64,000 nt of DNA, taken from NCBI GenBank assembly GCA_034509495.1, contig CM067508.1, positions 23,735,033 to 23,799,032 of the forward strand. Reading direction: 5' to 3'. The notes beneath the pieces are model-generated. The model had not been told where the DNA came from and ran no database searches. It saw nothing but the letters and a program-made list of their open reading frames with translations. The position numbers and the translations under genes were made by a program. Source of the stretch: Acestrorhynchus altus. Taxonomy: Eukaryota > Chordata > Actinopteri > Characiformes > Acestrorhynchidae. This document shows positions 48,960 through 61,154 of this stretch, in pieces; the first letter of the stretch is position 1, and each line of letters begins with the position of its first letter.

Positions 48960-49330
48960 AGTGGTGTCCATCCCTCTCATCCGGCCCCTATCATAAAGCC
49001 CACGGCAGCATTTGCTCTCCCACAGCTATCGACTGCCCTCCTCTCTAATGAAGCAGCCGATAGGCTGGAACAGAGAGACAGATACTTCCCTCATGGCCCA
49101 CTGCTGAGGTCAACCAGGCAGTCGGCTGGAAATCAATGCACCACTCGCAGCAGCTGGCTTCCAGTGACACAATGCACCAATCTGCTTCCACAGATTCTCA
49201 GCTGGAACAATACAATGCTCAACTCAGAGCAGAGAGTGTAATTATAATGTGCATCCTGCTGATATCCCAATTAACAACAAATCGGAATAACAGGAGACTG
49301 ATCTGTTGGGAGGGGACTGACAACAAAGGC
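48960..49330. promoter_or_regulatory. Repeat-poor block, candidate conserved noncoding element
   Basis: Unique sequence with ctctaatgaagcagccgata then ggctgg, catcctgctgatatcccaat and taacaacaaatcgg. A 90-codon plus ORF and a 69-codon minus ORF overlap it without domains. No conservation data available. Confidence 0.3.
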
Positions 49331-49570
49331 CAAAGAAGTTTCTTTAACCAGACTAGTAATGGGTTGGTAATGGACCTTATGGCAGAAAGCCAGAAAGGAT
49401 TAATGTGAAGATAATCAGAGTTTTCCATTACTGTGTTTCAATCTTAACATAAAGTGGTTAAAAGTAAATTGAATTCTGTTCCTTTTACAAAGTCTGTATG
49501 TTGCTCTAAAGTGATTAAATAGAATACTGATTAATGTGAAGAAAAATATCTTCCAAAACAGCCTAAAAGC

Positions 49571-49665
49571 TACACTGCACTCATTAGGTTATAGTAAAAG
49601 GATACACAGGTAGTAACTTCTAGTTCCTGTGTATCCTTTTACTATAACCTAATGAGTGCAGTGTA
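49571..49665. repeat. Perfect 40-bp inverted repeat with 15-nt loop
   Basis: The arm at 49571-49610 (starts tacactgcactcattaggt, ends gatacacagg) is exactly complementary to 49626-49665. The 18-nt string gtaacttctagttcctgt occurs at 49613 and again at 49663, so loop and right flank are direct repeats. Confidence 0.98.
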
Positions 49666-49999
49666 ACTTCTAGTTCCTGTAGCTGGTTTGCATGAAGATG
49701 ATTGGGCTATAAATACCTGGGGGTGTGCAATGGGATTCATAGATTGATTAGGTGGTTCAGTGCAGTGGATATACCTCATTCAATGTGTGGAAAATGGGTT
49801 GCATAGGAGATGTTCACGATTGACAAAAAGGAGTGATTGCATTCAGGCGTGCCAAATAGCACAGACTGAACTATGTAGTTGAACCTTAAGATGTATTGAA
49901 ATCTACAGTCATACAGGTCTACCAGCAGAGACAAAAATCCCAGTCTACAGGAAATGTAGGCAGTTACATTCCATTTTTCCAGGAATCATAACCAAGAAT

Positions 50000-50270
50000 C
50001 AGAGTCCTGGTTATTGATTAAATATCAGTAATTAATCAAGCTGAGAAAACAGGTGAAATTAACTCATTTCCAACTAATTAATTGGGAATTAAATCCCAAT
50101 TTACATAGTAAAGGAGTCTTCCAGTGCATGTTTACTGCTCTGTCCACATGTACATGCTTAACCTGCATACAGACATTTTTACCTCAAAAACACTCACTGG
50201 AAGATCAAATTCCAACAGGAATTCTGAGATGTAAAGTGTTTTTTAGTCCTTATAAGTAAAGAAAAAATAC
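50000..50270. repeat. Diverged dispersed repeat, copy 1
   Basis: Shares aatcaagctgagaaaacagg, caatttacatagtaaaggag then tcttccagtgcatgtttac with copy 2 at 52895-53275, in the same order and orientation. It looks like an unnamed noncoding element. Confidence 0.55.
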
Positions 50271-51664
50271 AAAAAACTGTAGGTGCTAATATATTTGTTT
50301 TTAATCAAAATGGAAATTTCTTACAAATACTTAAATTGTTATTTTTACAGAATACAGAAGACAAATTTGAGAAGCCTAGAACCTCCTGGAAATAACATCT
50401 GGCATATGTGACCATGAATACCTTTCTAAAGGTTAAATACATTTTCTCTATACTGTTCAGATATTTGCTTTCCTTACAACATGTTTAAATATCTTTTTGA
50501 TACTGTTTTTAAGATTTTGGAATATATTCACTGGGCTGACATTGGTGACAGTCTATGTCCAGCGTTTGCTTGCTGTGTTTGCCTTGCATCTCCTGTTCCA
50601 AACTAAAAGAACATACATAAGAACATGTTAGATTGTGTCTTTGATTGATTGCATCTGGGCTCATTGATCAGTCATGTACTGTACATTCATTTTGTCACCT
50701 AACTATACCTTTAAAGTAATGAAGTTAATGTTCATAGTAAGCTCAGGTATCCTTGCTAGTAGCTCAGAGTTATAGCTAGACTTTGGAGGCTTCAGGAGGC
50801 TGAAACACTGAATGAAAGCATTTTAGACATGAAATAATATTAATAACCATTCAATATATTTTCATTTAACTGGAAAAGTTCTGATTATAATTCCAGTTTG
50901 TTTTGAAATTGAAAACATTTGGCTGTTTTTCATTTTGGTTCCACAGGCTGATTTGGATCCCTGCAATAAAGCACACTGAACAGTCCTGGCTTGCAGAGTG
51001 GTGACGTCTGTGGTGGAGCTCACAGACTGTGCATGTGTCCCGCACAGCAGGCTAGGAATGCAAAGCCCCCTGGTTTGGTGCATCTGCCAATAGGCTGAAT
51101 GGTGGTGCATTAGAGTGGGTGAATTTATGGCACTGTGGCCAGCCTAACAGTGCTCTGGGGACACATTCACTCTTTTCAGTGGCCTTTCACAAAGGCCAAA
51201 ACACACTGGCAGGGACAATAAAGACGACTCGGCTGGGTGCTTATTACTCTGTGACATGCGTGCGCATTCATTCATCTAATAAGAGCAATTCCCCACGGAT
51301 CACTTAACGAGTTTCACATCAACTTTAAACACGTGCGGTAGCTCCCACCAAGAGGCAGACTTGCCCTGAGCCCCCAAACCCACAAAGTAAGAAATGTAAA
51401 AGCAACAAGCCTGGTAGGACTGGACATATGTAGCAGTGATTGTCTGCATGCTTAGGGGACAAGCATTCAATGACTAATGATCTGAGGGGACTCATTTGCT
51501 TGCAAATGAACTGTAGGCTTAGGTTCATATTTAGGGCTGGGATATTGATTGAAAATGATGGAGCCAAATATTCAGAACCTCTGAATGAATCTTTTCCATG
51601 TTGTTAATTACATTTTTTGTGTCATTTTATTTGCCATGCTCTCTCTGGCTAGATAGATGATGCG

Positions 51665-51860
51665 CTCATCCCACATCAGGCTCAGTGCAATGCTGACTGG
51701 CACAGGCACCTGTTAGCCCTTGTATCTGAGCTGGGGACCTGGAGCTTTCTTCTAAGCGTGTTGGTTGTCCAGCACTGATGCAATGGCAGCAGCTTGAAAA
51801 GAGCCGGTGGTTGGCTTCACATGTATCGGAGGAAGCATGTGCTTAATACAGTTCCTCATT
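51665..51860. mobile_element. Fish dispersed-repeat fragment
   Basis: Contains gcagcagcttgaaaagagcc and cttcacatgtatcggaggaa then gcatgtgct, strings I recall as common in fish repeats. Class not determined. Confidence 0.45.
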
Positions 51861-52090
51861 GTGTGTGTTCATGTACGGTCCTCTGACAAACATACTATCA
51901 CATATCAAGTCACTAGATTCAACAGGTTATGATAAATGAGATATATGTAGATGTTTTGACTCAAATTTTAGAAATATTGAAAACAGGGTACAACACAACT
52001 CTCTAGTGGTTGGGGTTTACACATAAAACAAAATGAACCACTGTCTGACACCAATCTATACATGAACAATACATACATAAACGAATGGAT

Positions 52091-52158
52091 AATCCATACT
52101 GTGTATGTAATCCATACTGTGTATGTAATCCATACTGTGTATGTAATCCATACTGCGT
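52091..52158 (+). repeat. 18-bp tandem repeat, nearly four copies
   Basis: Units of aatccatactgtgtatgt, the last ending in tgcgta. Within a spurious 116-codon minus ORF it gives a repeated Y-T-V-W-I-T peptide. Confidence 0.97.
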
Positions 52159-52894
52159 AAAAAGAATAAAGATCCGTCAAAAGCATAGCAACATTGATGA
52201 TATCTTCATTATAAAGGGTGGCTAAATAATCAAATTGTGCATTGCTAGGTGTTTTGCCTGGATACGCTTTATAAATTTGGAATTTTAACATATGGCAGTT
52301 CTGACAGTTCCAAACCATGTCAAATTCCCACCTGCAGAGAATAGAGGGACTCTATCAATAACACAAGTTGTAAGAATCAAGCCGTGTTAGGGAGACTCAC
52401 AGAATAATAAGAAAATCAGGCAGCTGTCACATGGATCCCGGTGGTCTTATTACCAGTCCTCAGTGAACAGCCTGGTTTGATGGGGGAGAACTAGGACCAG
52501 GCACGGACAACAGCCTGGGATAATGCTCACATGTGCTTACCCTTCTGTCACATTTCACCACAGCCAATGGAAAACAGTCAACTTCCAACTATTAAATTAT
52601 GAGTGCATCTGTAGCACACCTAACCTCTGAGGACATGAGTCTGGGAATGATGTCCCTAATTGTTTGTGGATTCTTGGAACGGAGCATTACTCAGTTAGGA
52701 AACTCTTTCACCTCATTCATCACTCAACAGGGAAGGACTGCTCCAGCGCAAACAAAGACAACAGTATGTTGTAATGTGAGGCATTAAGTAATACTGGATT
52801 ATTTTAAAGAAATACCTTCTGATATCACTCTCTTAGCAAACGTGACGTGACATAACAAGCTACAAGATTTACCCGATCTAATGTCATCATTCTG

Positions 52895-53275
52895 TGGCAA
52901 ATTATCAGTAATCCATCTCAGAAAACAGCTAAAATTCACAAATTCCCAATTGAATTAAACCCCACTTTAAATGCCAAAAGAGCCTTCCAGTGCATGTTTA
53001 CAACCTACATACAGACAACTTGGATTATAGAAAGAAAGGACAATTTTTGAAGAGAATGAGACAATTTTCAGAATAAAAGCCTTGAGAAGGGATACTGATA
53101 CATAAATAAATAACAAAATAATAAAGAATATTTAGGTTGTTTTTAATTTTATTTATCTAATCATTACAAATAATTCATCAAAATTCTTGCCTTGTCAGCT
53201 CTGAAACACTCTGGATGATGAATTTCCAAAAGGATTTTTAGGATATAAAGTAGTTTTCACTCCTTATTAAAAAAA
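52895..53275. repeat. Diverged dispersed repeat, copy 2
   Basis: Colinear with copy 1 at 50000-50270 (tcagaaaacagc, gccttccagtgcatgtttac, tacatacagaca, ggatataaagtagttttcac) but with an AT-rich insertion of about 100 bp. Confidence 0.55.
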
Positions 53276-53921
53276 GGATCAATGTCAATAACAGTGACTA
53301 GTGATTATTCTGATCAATAAGTAAAAAGGGAACAAAAGAAATCAAGTAAAACTGCTGGATGTTTTGGCCTGAAGAAACAAAAAGACTCGGGTGTCTCAAT
53401 CTCTCATTTAAATTTAAAAATGTGAGATGAGAAAATGATCTCCTCAAAGACATCCAGTGTTTATACTTCCCATACAACACCTAATTAATCTAATCAGTCC
53501 TTCATTAAAGTAAGGCAGGTGAGCTGCTACAGCATGATTCTGACTGGTTCTGCCTGATTGTGACTCTTGGTTTTCCCACCCCAACTAAAATACAGTATTC
53601 AACTCTAATTCTACTATATATAGCTCTGTCACATCCTCCATTTCTAGGTCTAAACTTTAAATTTGTCATATATAAAAAAATGAAAAGTTTTGGTATGAAG
53701 TCAATGCATTTGTGTGCACTGTTGCTCTGTGCTGTGTGTGCAGGCTGTTGTGCATGTGCAGTTCTGCAGTCGCAGCAGATGAATCTGTGTGTTGTGTAAG
53801 GAAGCTTTCCTCTGGGCTGCTTTTTGATGTGAGGAATATTCACAGGAGGAAAAGCAGCAGCATCTGCTAGAGACACACAGCCTCTCTAATCAACCCTACT
53901 CGTTTCTCACATAGGCAGACA

Positions 53922-53922
<1 letters not shown>

Positions 53923-53973
<51 letters not shown>
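53923..53973. repeat. (CA)n microsatellite
   Basis: About 25 units. Confidence 0.98.
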
Positions 53974-53975
<2 letters not shown>

Positions 53976-54339
53976 ATGCATACCCTCTTATCAGCACAGT
54001 ACTGATATAAAGCTATACTCCTTGTTTAGCAGACTTTAAATAAAGTACTATGATCTTAAATAAACGACAGGTGTTAGCATTTAGATTAGGTAACCAGGAG
54101 AAGGATGTAAAACCTTAAAATCAGCTCCAGCATATCAAGATTCATCCTGCGATGGCATTCTGGAAACACACTGGATTCTGAGCTCAATTCCCAGCTTGCT
54201 GCTCTAAGATTACACACTACTAGCTGCTGGACTCCACCCCCATTTCAATAAGTTACTGAGAACCATTCGTTCTACCAGAGAGAGGGAGGGAGGGAGGGAG
54301 GAAAGAAAAAGAGAAAGGCATAGAGAGAGACCCTTAACT

Positions 54340-54671
54340 CATCCACCCCATAACTACACACTTTCTCCATTCACCCCTTCAAACGACACCCTTATCCCGC
54401 CAACCATCATAAAATAACACCCCTATCCCACCGCAGCAAATCCTACCCCAGGAAACCACACCCTTACTCCAACCTCCCATCAAATGCTACCCCTATGAAA
54501 TTTCACCCTTACCTAACCCCGCTCATCAAATCAAACCCCAACGAAAGCACACCTCAATTCATACCCCATGAAACTACACCCTTACCCTACCTACCCCATC
54601 AAATACTACCTCATGAAACCACACCATTACACTACATACCCCATCAAATCCTACCTGTAAGAAATCAGGCC

Positions 54672-54728
<57 letters not shown>
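54340..54728 (+). repeat. C-rich degenerate repeat ending in (CA)n
   Basis: From 54340 to 54660 irregular units of the type aaactacacccttaccc/ccatcaaat recur every 20-50 bp on a plus strand almost free of G. It passes into (CA)n at 54675-54728. The 109-codon ORF over the last part (T/P/H-rich) is a repeat artefact. Confidence 0.8.
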
Positions 54729-54734
<6 letters not shown>

Positions 54735-54978
54735 GAGAAAGCAACAGCATTACATCAATTCTGCTCTAAACTGCAAATTACACATACTTTGTTTTTCACT
54801 CTCTCACTCATACACATGCACTAATGACTTCATAAATAATTCATCTTTTAACTGTCTCAAAAAGGTACAAACACACATCAATAATTCAGTTTTTAATTAC
54901 AGCACAAACACCTTTGGTGCCCCTCTGCAACACAAACACACACACACAGAATGAGAGAAGACAATAGACCGTACAAAG

Positions 54979-54980
<2 letters not shown>

Positions 54981-55017
<37 letters not shown>
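54981..55017. repeat. (TC)n microsatellite
   Basis: About 18 units. Confidence 0.98.
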
Positions 55018-55020
<3 letters not shown>

Positions 55021-55634
55021 CAATGAAATGTTGTGTGTCATGACCATCTGAAGGGCCAGTCATTTCCAGTTAATAATCACCCTTGCCAACTGATAAGACA
55101 GTTCTGATATATGGTTTGATACATCATTGTTTATTTAGAAAAATCATTGTCCTTTGGCTTTAAGGATTTGCAATAAAAAAAACTCTCACTCACTCTCACT
55201 CTCACTCCAATCTTTCCTGGTAGAGGTGGTAATAATGATATCTTGATTCTCAAACAAACAGCTCACATTCATTATTGATGGGAACATGAAGGGTGTGAAT
55301 AATTCACCATGAACGTCTGTAGATAGAACGTTAAACAAACACGCTATTTCCCTCTATAACACTAAATCCACATTAACCAGCACACACACTCTAAAACCAC
55401 TGCTGATGATATGGAAGTGCAGACTAAGCACAGATCCAGCTGATCTCACAATATTTTATATGAATGAGTGCACAAGGCAATGAATTAGCTATTATACAAT
55501 TGCACTGATAGCATACTTGACATGTATATCTGTTATATCAAGTTACACAGGTAGGAGAATGTAGACTCAGGAGTCTTAGCCAAGGACTCTTATTGGTGTA
55601 GGGTGGTGGGCTTGATTGGTCGGGGAATTGAAAC

Positions 55635-56212
55635 CTTCTTTCACCCTGTTCTTCAATGGCCTGGACCCCATATGGCCACCTCAGAGCAGGTATTATTAAA
55701 GAGGGAGGTCATTCTCAGCACAGCACTGACACTGATATGGTAGTGATGTGTTAAGAGTGTTTTGTGCTGGTGACCCCTCGGTGTGAATGCTGTCTTCTAC
55801 CCAGAAATATCCAGCCAACAGTGTCCTGTGGGTAACGTCCTGTGAGCACTAGAAGATGAACAACACAACTGTGCAGCAATGTCTCTGACTTTGCATCTAT
55901 GGGTGGAGCAACTAGTTATGAGTGGCTAATAGGGTGCACAGTGAGTGGACACAGTGTTTAAACACTCCAGCAACACTGCTGTGTCAGATCCACTCATACA
56001 AGTGCAGCACACACTAACACACCACCACTATGTCAGCGTCACTGCAGTGCTGAGAATCACCCACCACCTACATAATACCTGCTCTGCTCCTGTGGGGTCC
56101 TGACCAATGAAGAACAAGGTGAAAGGAGGCAGAGAAACAGAGTACTGTAGATAATTATAGTACTGCAAAGTGCTCCTCTATGGTCAGTGGAGTTGATAAA
56201 ATGGACAGTGAG
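55635..56212. mobile_element. Palindromic long-inverted-repeat fish element
   Basis: The left arm (ttcaccctgttcttcaatgg, gagcaggtattattaaagag, ctcagcacagcactgacact) is mirrored by the right arm (tgtcagcgtcactgcagtgc, cctacataatacctgctctg, ccaatgaagaacaaggtgaa). Arms are roughly 200 bp or more with scattered mismatches. It has no gene; the half copy at 1198-1390 belongs to the same family. Confidence 0.85.
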
Positions 56213-56249
56213 AATATATAAATAAAAATACATTGTATATATATTGTGT

Positions 56250-56272
56250 ATATATATATATATATATATATA
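56250..56272. repeat. (TA)n microsatellite
   Basis: About 11 units directly right of the palindromic element. Confidence 0.95.
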
Positions 56273-56789
56273 GGGTATTATGATACTATGATTGTTATTA
56301 GAACAGTTTTAAAGTTATGAAAGAGAGAAAAAAGAAGAGTTGAGTCAGAATATTTCACCACCACTGAAGTGCCAGGATGCTAAAGCCGCAGGATATCACC
56401 CGACGTGGGCACTTTGTTCTCATCTATCACACAGCCAGGCTTCCTGAAACACAAGATTTGAGATGCCTTGCAGGGCTTTAATGCTGAACTCTTCTTTGGG
56501 GGTTTCAATGCTGTTAGGCTTGCAATTCACAACCAAAAGATTTGTAAATGATTCAGCTCACAGTTCAGAGTCCATGAAAACAAAAGATTAATAACCAATT
56601 TCCAATTTAGAAGATCCACCACATGTGCCAGAATTACAGTAGTACTATTAGCCTCACAGGTGGAGGCAAGAGCACACATCATGCAAGGAATTCATTAACA
56701 ATACACTCTTAAAAATGAAGTGTTTTTGTTTGTTTGTTTTTAAACAAAGCTACTCAAACCCACTTTTGGTTCCATAAAGAACTATTCAT

Positions 56790-57330
56790 ACAAAGATGTA
56801 TGAGATTGAAGACCCATACAAAGATCTAAAGAAAGATCCCCTGCTTGATATAAACTTCTTTACCAATATAAAGGTTCCTCACACTCAAACATCTCTATAA
56901 TATCTGATAAATGTGAACAAAAAGTGGTTCCATTACTCACAGAACCATTTAAAGCAGCTTTAGTTAAGAGTATTTCTGAACAGGCTCTGAAGTAGAGGTC
57001 TGTTCGGGCATGAAAGTTAAGCCCTGACCTGATCCTTGAGTTTGAGAATCTGAAAACCAAACTTGATCTGCACCCAAATGCAGCTATAGACTATATAATA
57101 TTGTGATAAAGCAGGGGTCTGTAGGACAATTTATAGGGGTTTTATCCATCCCTGATTTATCTTCTTACCTGTTACCTGGGATCCTGGAATCTTTGAGCTG
57201 AGGGGAGCCATCATAGGGTACCAAACAAACATCCACTTATATCTAGGGTCAATTCATCACTGATCCTGTTTGAAGCATTGCCACAGACCACCCAATAATG
57301 ACCCAGGACCCCATCCACAAACAGGACAAC
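56790..57330. repeat. Duplicated composite block, copy 1
   Basis: Colinear with copy 2 at 58948-59510: agatgtatgaga, aaagatctaaagaa, accaatataaaggttcctca, caggctctgaagtagaggtc, aaacttgatctgcaccc, gctatagactatataatat, accacccaataatgacccag. The first third is the aagaaccc MITE-like repeat; the rest is not recognised. The 66-codon minus ORF inside has no known domain. Confidence 0.85.
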
Positions 57331-57838
57331 CCTCTAATTACCTAATCCAATCCCAATCAGGACTTTGGGTGAACTTGTTTTAAGTTTTGGAATTTGTGCT
57401 CAAGGTTTTGAAAAAAGTCTGAATTTGTTTTGTTAGTTAAATGTGTTTTAGCAATTATAAAAAGTTGTTAAAAGAGCAGAGTACAGCTCCAACATTGTAA
57501 CATTTTTGTTTTGTTTACCTGTCACTGTAAACAATATCTGTTATCTAAATGTCCATCATTTTCAATCAGTTTAATTAAGTACGGGGATACTTGTACCTTC
57601 AGTATGTCATGTCCAGTAATTACTTGAACTTGATCCAAAGGACTGCTGAGCTTTTACCATCCAAGCTCTTACTGTCACTATGAAGATGAATGATGTCTAA
57701 TAAAGCAAAGCTGAACCAAAATAGCCACTGTCTGAAAGTATAGTACTTATATATAACCGCACACAGAACCCCAACCATGAAACACAGACACACACACATA
57801 CTGGGCTTGGTGTGCCTTCAGGGATTTAATAAAAAGAT

Positions 57839-57840
<2 letters not shown>

Positions 57841-57913
<73 letters not shown>
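57841..57913. repeat. (GT)n microsatellite
   Basis: About 36 units between the two copies of the duplicated block. Confidence 0.98.
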
Positions 57914-57914
<1 letters not shown>

Positions 57915-58947
57915 TGGCTTTCTCTGCTGCTCCATGGTGTGTTTAACCTGAATAAGTCATAGAATTTCACAGTATGTAATTTGTTTCGTGAAACCTTTAG
58001 CCCAATGTATGCAGTGTGCTAGATATAATGAAAGAGGTTCAGTTTACATACTTTTTAACCATTTAACACACATCAGAAACACGTGGTTACAAACTTGGAA
58101 AACCCCATATTCATCTGCTAACCTTATTCTCCTCATTGAGTAGTGTTTAATGCCGATATTATCCACTGGGTAGAAACATCATAAAATAATACTGTATATC
58201 ACTGTTTGAAAGCTGAGAAAAAAAATGTGTACTGGCAAGAAGTGGCTCTCACACATTTTCCTCTAAGCTACACATATCTGTATGTTACCCTGAAAAGGCG
58301 GAGTTAGGGTAAAAGGATTGGAGACTAATGTTAACATTACATAAGATCATAAAGCCAATGTCCTTGATAAACTAAACTGTAGGTGCTTTTCCTCCAGACT
58401 GACAGATCCTTATATTCTTTAACTGTTCAAATAATAACATAATTACAAAGTAGTCATCATTGTTTCTGTCATAGCTATCATAGCTGAGCCTAATTACAGA
58501 ACACTGTCCATTAAATAGCTTCATTTAAAGCTACATATGACAGAGATGTCAGTAGCTATTAGCATTACCTTTTAAAAATAGAAAATGAAAGTTAAATTGT
58601 AACTGAAGGGATAAACATATTTGTCCATGTTGTATTTAGTAAAACTTAATTATACTAAAAGATCCAGGAAGCAAAAGCAGAACCAATCAAATGTGTAGTA
58701 AAGGACAAGAAGAGAGGACCTTCTGTGTGAATAGTTCAGATATGCCCAGGTGTAAGGTCCACCCCTGACTGTGACTGTAGTAGCACCAATAGAAAGACAG
58801 TAACTGACAGATTGACAGGGGTTATATCCAATCACTGGCTCTTTTCTGCTGTGAAACAGTTGTATGTCTGGCTTGAAGGAGTAAAGAAGGACTTAAAGTC
58901 TGAGAATTTCTTGCTCAATTATGGGCATTATCTACATTTTCTTCACC

Positions 58948-59510
58948 AGAGATGTATGAGAGTGAATAACCCTTCAAAGATCTAAAGAACCCTTGTAAAC
59001 CCATGTAGAATCTATTTACCGATATAAAGGTTCCTCATACTCAAACACACTCTATCACAATCATGGTTCTGGAACCAAAAATGGTTCTACGGCATCACTC
59101 AAAAACCATCTAAAGCACCATTATTTTAAGAACGTTTTTGAATATTAAGTAAGCAAAAGTCTCACAGGCTCTGAAGTAGAGGACTGCCCTGGAATGAAAT
59201 TTAAGCCCTGATACGACCCTTACCCTTTTTGAGAATCTGAAACCCAAACTTGATCTGCACCCTTAATTCCAATCACAGCTATAGGCTATATAATATGGTG
59301 AGAGAGCAGGGGTGTCTCCCAACTGTCTAGACAGTTTAGAAGGGCTTTATCCATTCATCCATCCTTTATCTTCTGTGGACAGGAAGACATCACAGACTAT
59401 ACAACAAACTTTCACTCATACCTAGGGGTCATGTTTCATTTATCCCACATAAGCATTCCACCAGACCACCCAGTAAAGGCCCAGGCCCTTCACAAACTTC
59501 TAAACCATTA
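58948..59510. repeat. Duplicated composite block, copy 2
   Basis: Same order and orientation as copy 1, shifted by about 2.16-2.18 kb, with small indels and many substitutions. Either an old local duplication or two insertions of one composite element. Confidence 0.85.
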
Positions 59511-59751
59511 AAAGAGTGTTTCACTGGCTTACGTCTGATGCCCTTCAAGTATCAGATTAAGTATAACAAAAAGTTGGCTTGAAGAAGTGAAAGAGATTCA
59601 TTTGTGTGTCCAAAGACATGCCAGTATAGCTGACTCTCCGTTAGTTATATGTTGTATGTGAGAAGTTAGGCATAATTCTGATTTAGGTAGACTGTTTGTT
59701 CTTAAGTGAGTGAAGTGATAATGATTATCTCTTGGTGCAATCAATCGATTA

Positions 59752-60167
59752 TACAGTACAGGTTAAAAGTTTGGACACACCTTCTCATTCAATGTGTTTT
59801 CTGTATTTTAATGACTATTTACATTGTAGATTCTCACTGAAGGCATCAAAACTATGAATGAACACGTGTGGAGTTATGTACTTAACAAAAAAGGTGAAAT
59901 ACCTGAAAACATGTTTTATATTCTAGTTTCTTCAAAATAGCCACCCTTTGCTCTGATTACTGCTTTGCACACTCTTGGAATTCTCTCACTGAGCTTTAAG
60001 ACGTAGTCACCTGTAATGGTTTTCCAACAGTCTTGAAGGAGTTCCCAGAGGTTGCTCATTGAGAGAATGCCAAGAGTGTGCAAAGCAGTAATCAGAGCAA
60101 AGGGTGGCTATTTTACAGAAAACGCATTGATTGAGAAGGTGTGTCCAAACCTTTGGCCTGTACTGTA
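59752..60167. mobile_element. Non-autonomous Tc1-like element with nested inverted repeat
   Basis: The outer ends, tacagtacaggttaaaagtt then tggacacacc and ggtgtgtccaaacctttggc then ctgtactgta, are inverted repeats bounded by TA. Inside, tagccaccctttgctctgat then tactgctttgcacactcttgg near 59939-59980 is repeated inverted near 60068-60115. The inner arm reads like the C-terminal end of a Tc1 transposase, and the 68-codon minus ORF reflects this. No intact transposase. Confidence 0.9.
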
Positions 60168-60776
60168 TGTTACTAGCGTCATAAAAGAGTAAAACTACAA
60201 GTCCCCTACACATGTACTACAACTAAAATGGCAGCATTATCTACACGATTACAGTATTTTCCACCTTTCAGTGGATTTTATGGATATTAAAAGTCCCACA
60301 AGCCTGTAGTGATTGGTTGAGCTATGGAATAACTGCCTAGCAACCAAATTAATTTTCATTGGGTGATTTTTACAAATAATTTTTAATGGTTATTTTTGGA
60401 ATCTGTTTGACAAGCTGAGCAAAATGTATTATTTTATCCACAGTACCCAGTAACATTCTGAACTCAAGTGGGAAAATAGGCCTTGGTGAGAGTCAAAGCC
60501 CTGAGGAGTGCAGTTTGCAGTCTAATGTCAAGCTAGGTGTCTTTTTCACGTAATGGGCTCATGCTGGAGGATGGGTGAACTCTGGATGCTGCATCTCCAG
60601 AGCCCAGTGAGAGGGCAAGCACTGCCCCAGTGATTGGGTGGGGTCAAAAGGTGGACACTCATAATTTCACCAAAAGTAGTGGCCAAAGATGAGAAAGGCT
60701 GTTCAATAATGCATGACCCTAAAAGAAAGGATTAAAATCAGGCCTTAGAAAAGAGCCAAGCTTCCAATTGCTACTG

Positions 60777-60780
<4 letters not shown>

Positions 60781-60834
<54 letters not shown>
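60781..60834. repeat. (CA)n microsatellite
   Basis: About 27 units. Confidence 0.98.
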
Positions 60835-60835
<1 letters not shown>

Positions 60836-61093
60836 CAGTGACCTATAATAAAGTTCTTCAGCAAGGTAAAATAAATGAAAGAGGTTGAAGGCCTTTGTTT
60901 GCTGCCTCAATAAGCACTGCCAACCCAGATAACAGAGGATGTTACAAGAACACTGTGCAATGTTTGTAAAAGGTTCCAGGAAGGTTAGCTTTACAGAATT
61001 TTTACAGAAATAATGTTCCAAGAACGTTCTGAATACAGAATAATGGTTTGCTTCTGAACATAACATTCCAAGTTAGACAAAATAATTTTTCGA

Positions 61094-61154
61094 TTGTATT
61101 TATGCAATGTGAGGAGATACACCCATGAATAAGACTCACATTGCATAAATACAA
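61094..61154. repeat. Perfect 20-bp inverted repeat with 21-nt loop
   Basis: ttgtatttatgcaatgtgag at 61094-61113 is exactly complementary to 61135-61154. It lies at the edge of a stretch with MITE-like motifs (ggttccaggaaggttagc, gttccaagaacgttctgaa). Confidence 0.95.

Noticed and set aside
53505..53876. 123-codon minus ORF as a possible upstream cacna2d1 exon
   Set aside because: No similarity to the expected N-terminal peptides and no convincing acceptor and donor pair in frame.
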